Shown here piece after piece: positions 54,252 to 62,560 of a stretch of DNA of 64,000 nt. This stretch comes from Ruminococcus sp. GTDB lineage: Bacteria > Bacillota > Clostridia > Oscillospirales > Ruminococcaceae. Below the pieces are notes generated by a model. It was not told the DNA's origin. It was given only the letters and a program-made list of their open reading frames with translations, and ran no database searches. The position numbers were made by a program, and so were the translations under genes. Where the stretch lies: the NCBI GenBank assembly GCA_018376535.1, contig JAHABC010000003.1, positions 80,226 through 144,225 of the forward strand, given 5' to 3'. Position 1 is the first letter of the stretch. Each line of letters starts with the position of its first letter.

Positions 54252-54947
54252 ATGAATATTGCTATCGTTGATGATGAACCTGTATTCTTAAAACAACTTC
54301 ATAACAGATTAAGAGAAATGAAACTCCCCGACTGCGAAATACACGAATTTACAAGCGGGAGAGACTTATTGAGTTTCTATGTCAAGGGAATGTATGAAGT
54401 CATCATACTCGATGTTGAAATGCCCGATCTGACCGGATTGCAGACCGCTGAAAGAATCAGACAGATAGATGGTTCAGTTATTATTTCTTTCCTGACGAAT
54501 TATGCCGAATTTGCCGTTAAGGGCTACGATGTGGGAGCGTTTCGCTATATATTGAAAAATCAGCCAGACTATGTATATACCAAACAGCTAAATTCTATCA
54601 TTGCTGAGTGCCAGCAGCGATTTAGAACTTTCACTTTCAATAATAAAAATCTGTCATTCAAGTTCAGGCTGACAGATATTCTTTACTTTGAGGGACATAG
54701 AAGAAAGGTATCACTATTCACAGTTAATGGTGAATTGGAGTACGGCGGCGATTTTTCAACTGTGTGTGGCGAGTTGTTAAAGTACAATTTCGCTATTATA
54801 AACCGTGGAATACTTGTAAATCTTGACCATATACAGAATATTACCAAGTACGATATTATTCTAAGCAACGGCAGAAAAATCCCCATAGGCAAAACATATA
54901 AAGATGAGATAGTTGCTCGCTATCTTAACTATGCAACAGGGAGATGA
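54252..54947 (+). CDS. LytTR response regulator (AgrA-like)
   Basis: ATG 54252 follows GTGAGGTGATT; a TTG-type start at 54228 is less likely. The 231-residue protein has a receiver domain (IAIVDDEPVF with the acid pair, VIILDVEMPDLTG with the phosphorylated Asp, and a late Lys replaced region RYILKN) and a LytTR DNA-binding domain (about 125-230; FRLTDILYFEGHRRKVSLF, FAIINRGILVNLDHI). It would activate agrB-D from paired sites upstream of that promoter. It overlaps the kinase gene by 4 nt. Confidence 0.92.
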   Translation: MNIAIVDDEPVFLKQLHNRLREMKLPDCEIHEFTSGRDLLSFYVKGMYEVIILDVEMPDLTGLQTAERIRQIDGSVIISFLTNYAEFAVKGYDVGAFRYILKNQPDYVYTKQLNSIIAECQQRFRTFTFNNKNLSFKFRLTDILYFEGHRRKVSLFTVNGELEYGGDFSTVCGELLKYNFAIINRGILVNLDHIQNITKYDIILSNGRKIPIGKTYKDEIVARYLNYATGR

Positions 54948-56242
54948 TCGAGTTGCCCGTATTGATTGAAAATATCATTGAGATTGTCAATGTAGCAATT
55001 GAAATGATGTTGGTATTCTTATACTTTTCCTTGTTGAGTAAGGCAAAAGTTAATAAAGCAGTTCTTTATCTGTCGTATCTTCTTTCTACTGTAATACTGT
55101 CAGCGACAGTTTTGTTGACAGATAATATTTTAGTGTATCTGATTACAACCATTATTCTTATTAGCTCCATGTCCTTTATTTGTTATGATGATTCAATCCG
55201 TCATAAAATATTTTGGAACATATTGTTTTTACTGATTATATCTATATCTGAACCTATTGTGATTGGATTACTTTGCATTGCTAATATGGGAACACCAGAT
55301 GAATTCTTAGAGTCTGGTTTAGGACGTTATCTCGGAATGGTAGGCACAAATATAATTTATTTATGGCTTATAGGATTGATGCACCGCATAATAAACAAAA
55401 AAATTCGTGAACTGCCGATAAAATATTGGATATTGATAATAGTTATTCCAATCATAAGTATTTTTCTTTTACAAACAATGCTTGATGGATTTGTTGGCAG
55501 CAACACTTATAGTTATGTTTCTTTGGGCGTTTCTCTTGCAGGAATTATCTTTATAAACCTTGCTATGTTTAATTTCTTTGAAAGTTTTGAAGATAAGATA
55601 AAGTTAAAATACCTTGAAACAATAAAGCAACAGGAACAGGAAAACTATAAGCTGCTTACCCTGTCATACAAGCAAGTACGAGAGTTTAAACACGATATTG
55701 AAAATCAATTTTTAGTTCTGAATGATATGTTGGAAAACAATGATACTGATTCTGCTAAGGAATATCTTGTCAAGCTAAGCTTATTTGTAAGGCTTGCTAA
55801 CAGACTCTGCTATACTGGTAATAATGCCGTCGATTCTATTGTGAACATCAAGGGTTCTCTTGCTCAGACATACGGTATAGAGTTTATTTGCAAGGTCAAT
55901 ATCATAACAAATATCAAGGCAGACGAATTGGAGTTGTGCCGTATCATCGGAAACGCTCTTGACAATGCAATAGAAGGTTGCCAGAGAGCTGGTGTATCAC
56001 ATAAGCATATTTGGATAAGCCTAATGGAAGAACGAGAGAAGCTATTTATTGTCATTACAAATACATCAGATAAGGTAGATACATCTGTTTTAACATCAAC
56101 AAAGAAAGAACAAGGGCTTCACGGCATAGGGATAAACAGTATCAAATCCTCCGTTGATAGATTGGGTGGGTTAGTAAGTTTCGATTATGATGACGGAATT
56201 TTTAAGCTGAACATTATGGTTCGTAATTGTTTACAAATTTAA
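54944..56242 (+). CDS. GHKL sensor histidine kinase (AgrC-like)
   Basis: The 432-residue protein has six membrane segments (about 15-215), a coiled linker, the phosphoacceptor region VREFKHDIENQFLVLNDMLENN and a GHKL ATPase (about 315-430; RIIGNALDNAIEGCQ, GLHGIGINSIKSSV). This is the AgrC layout: the membrane domain binds the cyclic peptide. It forms a two-gene unit with the regulator; the peptide genes follow from a separate promoter. Confidence 0.92.
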   Translation: MIELPVLIENIIEIVNVAIEMMLVFLYFSLLSKAKVNKAVLYLSYLLSTVILSATVLLTDNILVYLITTIILISSMSFICYDDSIRHKIFWNILFLLIISISEPIVIGLLCIANMGTPDEFLESGLGRYLGMVGTNIIYLWLIGLMHRIINKKIRELPIKYWILIIVIPIISIFLLQTMLDGFVGSNTYSYVSLGVSLAGIIFINLAMFNFFESFEDKIKLKYLETIKQQEQENYKLLTLSYKQVREFKHDIENQFLVLNDMLENNDTDSAKEYLVKLSLFVRLANRLCYTGNNAVDSIVNIKGSLAQTYGIEFICKVNIITNIKADELELCRIIGNALDNAIEGCQRAGVSHKHIWISLMEEREKLFIVITNTSDKVDTSVLTSTKKEQGLHGIGINSIKSSVDRLGGLVSFDYDDGIFKLNIMVRNCLQI

Positions 56243-56249
56243 CTATTTG

Positions 56250-56282
56250 CATTTCGGGACAAGAAGACGACATTTGGGGACA
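56250..56282 (+). promoter_or_regulatory. Paired direct repeats, candidate LytTR/AgrA binding site
   Basis: CATTTCGGGACA (56250-56261) and CATTTGGGGACA (56271-56282) are 11/12 identical and 21 nt apart. LytTR regulators bind such paired repeats two helical turns apart. The site ends 28 nt before the agrB -35 box. Confidence 0.7.
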
Positions 56283-56283
56283 C

Positions 56284-56304
56284 TTTGAGACCTTTTTTCT
56301 CAAA
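56284..56304. repeat. Inverted repeat between the AgrA site and the agrB promoter
   Basis: TTTGAGA (56284-56290) and TCTCAAA (56298-56304) with a T-rich loop. It could end the agrC transcript or serve as an operator; it lacks a clear T-run. Confidence 0.4.
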
Positions 56305-56309
56305 ACCTA

Positions 56310-56338
56310 TTGAAAAAATTTGCAACTTGTGTTATGAT
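56310..56338 (+). promoter_or_regulatory. Promoter of the agrB-agrD-hydrolase operon
   Basis: TTGAAA (56310-56315), 17-nt spacer, TATGAT (56333-56338). It lies 28 nt after the paired repeats, a normal position for an activator. Confidence 0.75.
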
Positions 56339-56360
56339 TTTTGCAGGAAGTGATTCAGAA

Positions 56361-56951
56361 ATGATTTCAAAACTTGCAAAAAGCATAGCACACTTTTTTG
56401 TGGTTCAGAACATAACGGAAGAATCCAAAGAGGTGATCTACGCATATGGAATGGAGCTGCTGATCTCTGATGTGCTGAATACCATTATCGTCCTGCTGAT
56501 TGCTCTGTTTTCCCATACGCTGCCTGCGGTTGTTGTATTCATAGCCGTATTTATGGGGTTGAGACAGTTTGTAGGTGGGTTTCACGCTAACAGTCATCTT
56601 AGTTGTATGTTCACGCTTGTCATGGTGATGATGGTTTTCTCTTACGGCATTTGCAATGTAAGCGGACATATTACGCCAATATTCAGCATCAGTTTCATAA
56701 TGATAGCATTACCAATCATTCTATGTATTGCTCCCGTTCCGCATCCGAATAAACCGATGTCAGAGGAAAAGAGTGTCAAGCTAAGGAAAAGAAGCTGCAT
56801 CTTAGCTGTTACCCTATCCGTTGTCACGATTGCACTGCTTGTATTCCAATATCAAAAACTAAGCCTTTATGTATCAAGCGGAATGCTGCTGTCAGCAATC
56901 ATGGCACTGCTCGGTCACTTTTTGAATCGGGGTGATAACAGTAAACGATGA
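56361..56951 (+). CDS. agrB: AgrB-type peptide processing protease
   Basis: ATG 56361 after GGAAGTGATT gives 196 residues; a TTG frame start at 56310 coincides with the -35 box and is rejected. The motif RQFVGGFHANSHLSC carries the catalytic His and Cys of AgrB, which cleaves the C-terminal tail of AgrD and forms the thiolactone. Six membrane segments. It begins MISKLAKSIAHFFV, as is typical. It overlaps the next small gene. Confidence 0.93.
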   Translation: MISKLAKSIAHFFVVQNITEESKEVIYAYGMELLISDVLNTIIVLLIALFSHTLPAVVVFIAVFMGLRQFVGGFHANSHLSCMFTLVMVMMVFSYGICNVSGHITPIFSISFIMIALPIILCIAPVPHPNKPMSEEKSVKLRKRSCILAVTLSVVTIALLVFQYQKLSLYVSSGMLLSAIMALLGHFLNRGDNSKR

Positions 56952-57105
56952 TAAGGAAAGAGAAAAACGGAGTATTTTGGCGATTGTAATTCTTGCTCTT
57001 GTAAGGCTGGTGCTGTATATCTCAAATGGCAGCGTTTGCGGTATTACGTTTTATCAACCGAAAGAGCCTGACTTATCTGAACTGTTTGAAAGGAGGGATT
57101 TGTAA
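56932..57105 (+). CDS. First AgrD-like autoinducer precursor
   Basis: A small frame of 57 residues from GTG 56932, or 42 from TTG 56977, which has CGGAG just before it. It has a hydrophobic helix (ILAIVILALVRLVLYI) and ends SVCGITFYQPKEPDLSELFERRDL in two parts. The spacing C-x3-F-x-Q-P-x-E-P is the same as in the AgrD encoded next, so this also looks like a cyclic lactone autoinducer precursor, with CGITF the possible ring. It overlaps agrB and its stop overlaps the next ATG (TAATG). Start uncertain. Confidence 0.7.
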   Translation: MITVNDDKEREKRSILAIVILALVRLVLYISNGSVCGITFYQPKEPDLSELFERRDL

Positions 57106-57260
57106 TGAAAAAGCTGATGAGCATAGCAAAGAAGGCTTCTACGGCACTGGCGGCTCTTGCGCTGGTGGTAGCTACCACATCAGTTCCGAGTGCTTGCTTC
57201 CATTGGTTCGCACAACCTGTAGAGCCAGAAGAGCTGAGAAACTATGTAAACAAGAAATAA
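57105..57260 (+). CDS. agrD: Second AgrD-like cyclic lactone autoinducer precursor
   Basis: The 51-residue peptide begins MKKLMSIAKKASTALAALAL, an amphipathic or signal-like leader, then PSACFHWFAQPVEPEELRNYV, with Cys31 and the acidic tail typical of AgrD. AgrB would cleave after the ring region; CFHWF is the likely ring, comparable to the CLWFT ring known from Clostridium perfringens. AGGAGGGATTTG lies directly upstream. The gene is in a frame masked by longer spurious ORFs. Confidence 0.85.
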   Translation: MKKLMSIAKKASTALAALALVVATTSVPSACFHWFAQPVEPEELRNYVNKK

Positions 57261-57294
57261 TTGGCAACTGTGTGTTGCAGAAAGGTGGTATGAA

Positions 57295-60200
57295 ATGGTT
57301 AAGAATAAGATTTTGAAACGTATCGTGGCAGGTCTTAGCTGTATTGCGTTATCTACAACTATGCTTACGAGTTTACCTGCTTTTGCCGATGATTATGTTG
57401 ACGAATATCAATATTACTCAACGTTAGATCCTAATGGTGAAGAGTACCAAGAATGGAAATCAAATCTGGCAAGTTCTGCTGTAAGTGTTCCCCAAAATAG
57501 AATGCTTAAAAGTATTCTCAAAAATAATACTTTAATAGCAAATGACTACATTGAGTTCAACACTGCAAGTAATGGTCACTATACTATTGGTACAATAGGA
57601 GGAAACCCTAACAGTTCAACTGATGATAATAAAAAGATGCTTTTCGGTCATCCGGGTGGAGGAACATCAAAAACAACAATTGTTGTTGGTGAAAGCATAA
57701 ATGAGTTTACATCATCAAATGTAACTTATGATGCTGATGGTTCTAAAAGTGTTTCCAAAGCTTCTTATGATGGTGTTGATGTCACACAAGAACTATCTAT
57801 TATTGAGAATTCGGCGACTGGACGAGATGATGTTGTTAAGATTAAGTATATCGTCAAAAATGATACAGAATACGCCAAACAAGTGGGCATAAGAATTATG
57901 ATGGACACTATGCTCGGTGGTAATGATGCTGCGCCATTCAGAGTAAACGGATCTGATGTAACAACTGAAACCGTATATTCAGGTTCTAATATTCCGCAAA
58001 TATGGCAAGCCTTTGATTCCGCAACTAATCCCGGTGTAGTAGCACAAGGTACATTCTACAAATCGGGAGACAGAAAACCTGATAAAGTACAATTTACTAA
58101 TTGGGGAAATGTAACAAGTACGCTATGGGATTATGTGACTCAGCCAGGACGATCTAATGGAGATAGTGCAGTATCCATCACATGGAACAAAGATACTTTC
58201 ACCAGTGGTGAAACACGAGAATTTGTTACCTATTATGGATTGAGTGAGTTAGAACAGAATTTAATTCCTCCGTTAGCATTAAGTGTATACGCTGATAATA
58301 AGGTTAGTATTTCCAATTTTAATTATGATGATATAAATGCAAATGTATATTTGGATAATATTGGAGATGGCGATGCGACAGATGTATCGATAAAAATCAC
58401 TGCTGATAACCTTGAACCAAAGTATGGAACCTCACTTACACACAATTATTCGGTAATAAAGCCAAGTAAAAGCTATTCAATTCCTTTGAAATTTATAGTT
58501 CCAACAGATTCAAAACATAATTCTGATATAAATGCAAAATTGGATTTTGAATTATCATACAAAGTTGCCAAGACCGGTGATACAGAAGTAAAGCGAATAA
58601 CCAAAAACATAACAATTCCTAAATTGAAAAGAGCCGTTGTAGTAGTACCGGGAATAATGGGAATAGATCTTGCAAAAACATCAAATGATGAAAGTGTATG
58701 GGGATCTTGGATTGAACAGCCAAGTAACTTTGATGATGTTAAAAAAATTCACAATGCGTTCCAGTCGCTCAAATGCGATTACTACGGTAATAGTAATATT
58801 GAATTATATCCTGTTAATAATTATGGATATGATGATACTTATAAAGGAATAATTGAATCACTAAATAATGATACTGATATTTCTGATAAGTATGATATCT
58901 TATTTTTCCCGTATGATTGGAGAATGGGAGCGCAAATAACGGCTAATAATCTTCATGATCTTATTAGTGATTATAATGAGGTAGTTTTTGTTGCACATAG
59001 TATGGGTGGTATTGTTACAGAAAAATACATTTCGGAATATGGTGCTGATAATATTTCTAAACAAATAACTGCCGGAACACCATTTTGGGGTGCGCCAACG
59101 ATGCTTTGCGTTTTAAGCACTGGTGATTTATCATATATCATAGGAGGACTCGGGGTAGCAGAATCATTATTTACTTCATTTGAACTTCCAAGTGTTTTGG
59201 TGAATTTAGGCAGTTGTTATGATTTGTTGCCAAATAAAGATTATACAGATGACTGGCAGTGGATATATTCATATAAACGAACTTATGATCATTGGTATGA
59301 TTATTTTATAGATAACGGCAATTTTACGTATTTTACATTTGACGAATTTGATGAGCTGATTTCTGATGATTATAATAATTATCTTTGGATAGATGGAAAA
59401 TATAACCATAGCCGCATAAAAATATCCCAAAACAATACTAATAATCTGAAAAGAATAGCATTAGTAGGAAGTAATAGAAATACCATTTCAACTATTCAAC
59501 ATTGTCCTGGCGATAGAGGATTGCAATTCGTTCCAGAATATGGTATTGGCGATAGTGTAGTTCCAATTGAAAGTGCAACAATGAATTTTAATCACGATCT
59601 TTTGGATATAAAAATCTTTGATCAAGATCATATGGGGTTAATACAGAGTCAGGAATGCATAGATGAGATATTAAAAAACATAAAAGATACAAAATCATTT
59701 ATGAAGCTGCCCATGAGAACAAAAATGGCAAATAACAATCTTACATCTAATGCCATAGAAGAAACCAAGACACTTTCAAATAAGCTTGCTATTTCAGGTT
59801 ATTTTGATTTATTCTTTTCAAACGAAACCTGTTCATATTATTACACAAATTCAGAGGTTCATGAAGGGAATAATTTTAAATTTGACCCTTTAACATCAGT
59901 TGGCAATCCGATTTTACTGGCTCAATTTGCTGATGATAATTATGATTGTAAAATCAATTCACTTGCTGATCAAAACACTGATATTATGTGCAATATTGAT
60001 GGAAACATCTATTTGTATACCAATATCTCTGTGAATAGTGGATCTGTATTATTCTTAAATTTATCAGATGGTTCATTTTTTATTAACATTGATCTTGATA
60101 ATGATGGTGAAATAGATACAACTGTTACGCCAACTATCAATCCAGGGGTAATTCAAGATGATGAGAAATCACCTGAAATAACAGTAGAATCTTGCAATGC

Positions 60201-60612
60201 AGGTATTAGTAACTCAAATACTATAAATCCCAATATAGTTATAACTAACAACTCTGACAAGCCTTTAAAAATGAGTGATATAACTATAAATTATGTATTT
60301 AATGCAGACAATAAAGAAAACCTTGAATACCATTGCGACTGGCTTGCTGTAGATAATCAATACTTAGGTAATACTTCGGTTTGTGAATTTGTTAATGACG
60401 ATTACGGAAATACATATGCAAAAATCAAATTTAATACCGATGTTGAACTTCAACCTAATAAACAGTTTGTAATCCATTTTAGACTAAATGCAGCAGATTG
60501 GTCTAATTGGGATACATCGAATGATTATTCAATGGGAACAGAACAGCTATTGCCAAATGATAAAATAATTGTTTTTTATAATGAACAGCTTATAAGCGGT
60601 GTCCAGCCTTGA
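57295..60612 (+). CDS. Secreted LCAT/lipase-like hydrolase with C-terminal CBM3
   Basis: The 1105-residue protein starts at ATG 57295, 6 nt after AAAGGTGG. It has a signal peptide (1-31, ...LPAFA), an unassigned beta-rich N-terminal region (about 60-330), an Ig-like segment (about 330-440), and an alpha/beta-hydrolase of the lecithin:cholesterol acyltransferase type: VVVVPGIMGIDL (about 450), the nucleophile Ser in VAHSMGG (about 567), an Asp in GIGDSVVPIESATM (about 753) and a His in DQDHMGL (about 778). Residues about 960-1105 are a family 3 cellulose-binding module (SCNAGISNSNTINPNI; RLNAADWSNWDTSNDYS). It is 34 nt after agrD and probably in its operon. The substrate is unknown; a plant cell-wall ester or lipid is possible. 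Confidence 0.85.
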   Translation: MVKNKILKRIVAGLSCIALSTTMLTSLPAFADDYVDEYQYYSTLDPNGEEYQEWKSNLASSAVSVPQNRMLKSILKNNTLIANDYIEFNTASNGHYTIGTIGGNPNSSTDDNKKMLFGHPGGGTSKTTIVVGESINEFTSSNVTYDADGSKSVSKASYDGVDVTQELSIIENSATGRDDVVKIKYIVKNDTEYAKQVGIRIMMDTMLGGNDAAPFRVNGSDVTTETVYSGSNIPQIWQAFDSATNPGVVAQGTFYKSGDRKPDKVQFTNWGNVTSTLWDYVTQPGRSNGDSAVSITWNKDTFTSGETREFVTYYGLSELEQNLIPPLALSVYADNKVSISNFNYDDINANVYLDNIGDGDATDVSIKITADNLEPKYGTSLTHNYSVIKPSKSYSIPLKFIVPTDSKHNSDINAKLDFELSYKVAKTGDTEVKRITKNITIPKLKRAVVVVPGIMGIDLAKTSNDESVWGSWIEQPSNFDDVKKIHNAFQSLKCDYYGNSNIELYPVNNYGYDDTYKGIIESLNNDTDISDKYDILFFPYDWRMGAQITANNLHDLISDYNEVVFVAHSMGGIVTEKYISEYGADNISKQITAGTPFWGAPTMLCVLSTGDLSYIIGGLGVAESLFTSFELPSVLVNLGSCYDLLPNKDYTDDWQWIYSYKRTYDHWYDYFIDNGNFTYFTFDEFDELISDDYNNYLWIDGKYNHSRIKISQNNTNNLKRIALVGSNRNTISTIQHCPGDRGLQFVPEYGIGDSVVPIESATMNFNHDLLDIKIFDQDHMGLIQSQECIDEILKNIKDTKSFMKLPMRTKMANNNLTSNAIEETKTLSNKLAISGYFDLFFSNETCSYYYTNSEVHEGNNFKFDPLTSVGNPILLAQFADDNYDCKINSLADQNTDIMCNIDGNIYLYTNISVNSGSVLFLNLSDGSFFINIDLDNDGEIDTTVTPTINPGVIQDDEKSPEITVESCNAGISNSNTINPNIVITNNSDKPLKMSDITINYVFNADNKENLEYHCDWLAVDNQYLGNTSVCEFVNDDYGNTYAKIKFNTDVELQPNKQFVIHFRLNAADWSNWDTSNDYSMGTEQLLPNDKIIVFYNEQLISGVQP

Positions 60613-60628
60613 AGTAGAGGTTGAAGCA

Positions 60629-61492
60629 ATGAAAAAAACAATTATAATTATAATTATATCATTATTAGTTACGGCAGGCACTTTTGTTTTATCTAAGTAT
60701 CACAACAGAGATAAAATGATGACTCAAATGAATAAAGATATACAAGATTATTATTATATAAGCTGTCCAAATGGAAATGAGCTTGACATCAAGCAAAAGA
60801 GCAGTAATGAATATCAATACTCTATTCTTAGTTATCCTTTTAGCACAACAGAATACACTAACAAATTTACATTCAGATTAAAAGTGAGTCTTGATCAGAA
60901 ATTCATATTTGAAAAAATCGGCTTATTGACAGGCACAAGCGGAGTAAACGCAAATACAGACTTTCCTAATTGTCTTATTAAAGAAAATGATTCTTCTCAA
61001 TATCAACGTTTTTTTCTCCCCACGCCAGAAGAAGATAATGATGTTTCAACAATCCTTGGCGAAGGCAAAATATATGTATCATTCAAGAATGCAATCAATT
61101 CATCAGATATATCATCTGTAATAGATGAATATAGTGAATACGGAACAGTGACATGGCTTTGGGTCGATACTTACAATGATTCTGATTCAACACTACCAAC
61201 GATTCAAAATCCTCAAAATGACGAAAGAGGAGTGTATGGTATCCCGTTGTTCTATGCTGGCGAAAAGCTCATTTCACCATTAGATAAGTTTGTTAATATA
61301 ATAAATGATAAACACGCTTATTTGGAAGACGAATTTGAAAACATAAGAAACGGTATTAATACAGGTAAAGATACTATTAAGCAATCTGATATTAATATTA
61401 TAGGTATTGTTTTATTGTCCCAAAAAGATTTGAACCGTAGTGCCATAATAAACGAAATCGCCATAAAGGGAAATGTCTATGTAGTTAACTAA
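60629..61492 (+). CDS. Membrane-anchored protein resembling anti-sigma regulator C-terminal domains
   Basis: The start is ATG 60629 (287 residues) with GAGGTTGAAG upstream. A single membrane helix (about 4-24) precedes an outer domain; GTVTWLWVDTYNDSDS and GIPLFYAGEKLISPL, with a late FVNIINDKHAYLED, resemble the Sigma_reg_C domain found in some anti-sigma-like proteins. The cytoplasmic zinc-finger part is missing. No sigma factor gene is near. It overlaps nothing and follows the hydrolase gene by 16 nt. Confidence 0.6.
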   Translation: MKKTIIIIIISLLVTAGTFVLSKYHNRDKMMTQMNKDIQDYYYISCPNGNELDIKQKSSNEYQYSILSYPFSTTEYTNKFTFRLKVSLDQKFIFEKIGLLTGTSGVNANTDFPNCLIKENDSSQYQRFFLPTPEEDNDVSTILGEGKIYVSFKNAINSSDISSVIDEYSEYGTVTWLWVDTYNDSDSTLPTIQNPQNDERGVYGIPLFYAGEKLISPLDKFVNIINDKHAYLEDEFENIRNGINTGKDTIKQSDINIIGIVLLSQKDLNRSAIINEIAIKGNVYVVN

Positions 61493-61616
61493 ACTATAAA
61501 TTTATTGTTATCTTGTTTTATTGCCAAATACTATATTTTTCGTTCCACACAAGTCTGAATAGGCATTGTGGGGCACACCACAACAGGCACAAACTCTATT
61601 GGAACTGAATAACCGC

Positions 61617-61660
61617 AAGCCCTCGGAAATGCTCTTGTAAGCGTTTCTGAGGGCTTTTTC
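61617..61660 (+). terminator. Terminator of the agr-hydrolase operon
   Basis: AAGCCCTC (61617-61624) and GAGGGCTT (61649-61656) with an inner GAAA/TTTC extension form a long stem, followed by TTTCTTTT. The GC-richer segment begins near here. A TTGTGG/CCACAA hairpin lies at 61566-61583; nothing else is seen in 61493-61729. Confidence 0.85.
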
Positions 61661-61729
61661 TTTTCAGCGGTTAGAATTCCGCTCCGCAGGCTCGGATAGT
61701 GATGTGTGGCATTTCCGTTCGCCTGACGG

Positions 61730-62323
61730 TCAAGCTGAGGTCGGCTCGGTGATGCCGTGACGGAGTTCATACTCACGCACACGGCGGTAGAAAGTATTTG
61801 CTGACATATTCATTCTCCGCATAAAGTCCCTGCCCGTGATGTGCTTGGCTCTCCATTCCCCATAGAGCTGACCGAACCTCGTCCAGTCGGTGGGGATAGG
61901 CTTTCGCCCGGTGTACTTGCCCTGAGCCTTAGCGATCTCGATGCCCTCACGCTGTCGCTGTTTGAGCTGCTCACGCTCCAACTGTGAGAGTGCAGCGAAC
62001 ACGGTGAGCATAAATTTGCCCGCAGGAGTGTCGGTGTCAATTTTCTCCTTGTGGCTGATGAGCGTTACTCCCTTGTCTGTGAGGGTGTCGATGATGTTCA
62101 GCAAGTCCTTTGTGGAGCGTCCCAGACGGCTGATACTCTCGATGTAGAGGGTGTCACCCTCACGCACATAGTCAAGCATTGCCCTGAGCTGAGGGCGGTC
62201 GGTGTTCGCTCCTGACAGCTTCTCGGAGAAGATGCGGTCAACCTGATAACTGCACATGATCTCCTGCTGTCTCGCTGTTTCCTGATGCTCCGTAGAAACA
62301 CGGATATAACCTATTTTGCTCAT
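61730..62323 (-). CDS. Serine recombinase, resolvase/invertase family
   Basis: The 197-residue protein begins SKIGYIRVSTEHQETARQQ with the catalytic Ser, has DRPQLRAMLDYVREGDTLYIESISRLGRSTKDLL with the active-site arginines, and TPAGKFMLTVFAALSQLEREQLKQRQREGI before a C-terminal helix-turn-helix (about 160-190). Short serine recombinases of this type act as Pin-like invertases or resolvases of mobile elements. GAAAGGAAAC precedes the ATG. GC-rich codon use matches the relaxase gene, not the agr genes. Confidence 0.93.
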   Translation of the reverse strand: MSKIGYIRVSTEHQETARQQEIMCSYQVDRIFSEKLSGANTDRPQLRAMLDYVREGDTLYIESISRLGRSTKDLLNIIDTLTDKGVTLISHKEKIDTDTPAGKFMLTVFAALSQLEREQLKQRQREGIEIAKAQGKYTGRKPIPTDWTRFGQLYGEWRAKHITGRDFMRRMNMSANTFYRRVREYELRHGITEPTSA

Positions 62324-62341
62324 AGTTGTTGTTTCCTTTCT

Positions 62342-62560
62342 TTATTCAAGTGTATTTTTATTTCTATGTTTAGCCTGTGTCCTCTGACGGCTTTTCTCAC
62401 GCTCACGCTTCATCTGCTGTTCGTTGATGTACTGGCGCACCTGTCGGGTGTACTTCTTCGCCGTTTCACGCTTGGTGAGGAATGCGGTATGCTCGACATT
62501 AAGCCTGTTCCACTTCGATTTCAGCTTGTTGGACTTCTCCAAAAGGTCAAGCGTCCTCGA
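62342..62560 (-). pseudogene. Displaced C-terminal part of the relaxase (+1 frame)
   Basis: Directly past the relaxase stop the +1 frame stays open for about 70 codons: DLLEKSNKLKSKWNRLNVEH, then FLTKRETAKKYTRQVRQYINEQQ and a basic tail ending KNTLE. This coiled, basic sequence fits a relaxase C-terminus and has no start signal of its own. The frame change occurs at GCT TGA C (near 62546-62552). Confidence 0.6.

Noticed and set aside
56310..56360. Upstream TTG start for agrB
   Set aside because: The TTG is part of the TTGAAA -35 box; AgrB proteins start near MISKLAKSIAHFF.
57026..57316. 96-codon plus-strand frame over the AgrD region
   Set aside because: It runs in a different frame across both AgrD-like genes; those have overlaps, ribosome binding sites and the autoinducer motif, this one has none.
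61531..61782. 83-codon minus-strand frame with Arg/Pro-rich sequence
   Set aside because: It crosses the terminator at 61617-61660 and overlaps the end of the recombinase; no ribosome binding site and no recognisable family.
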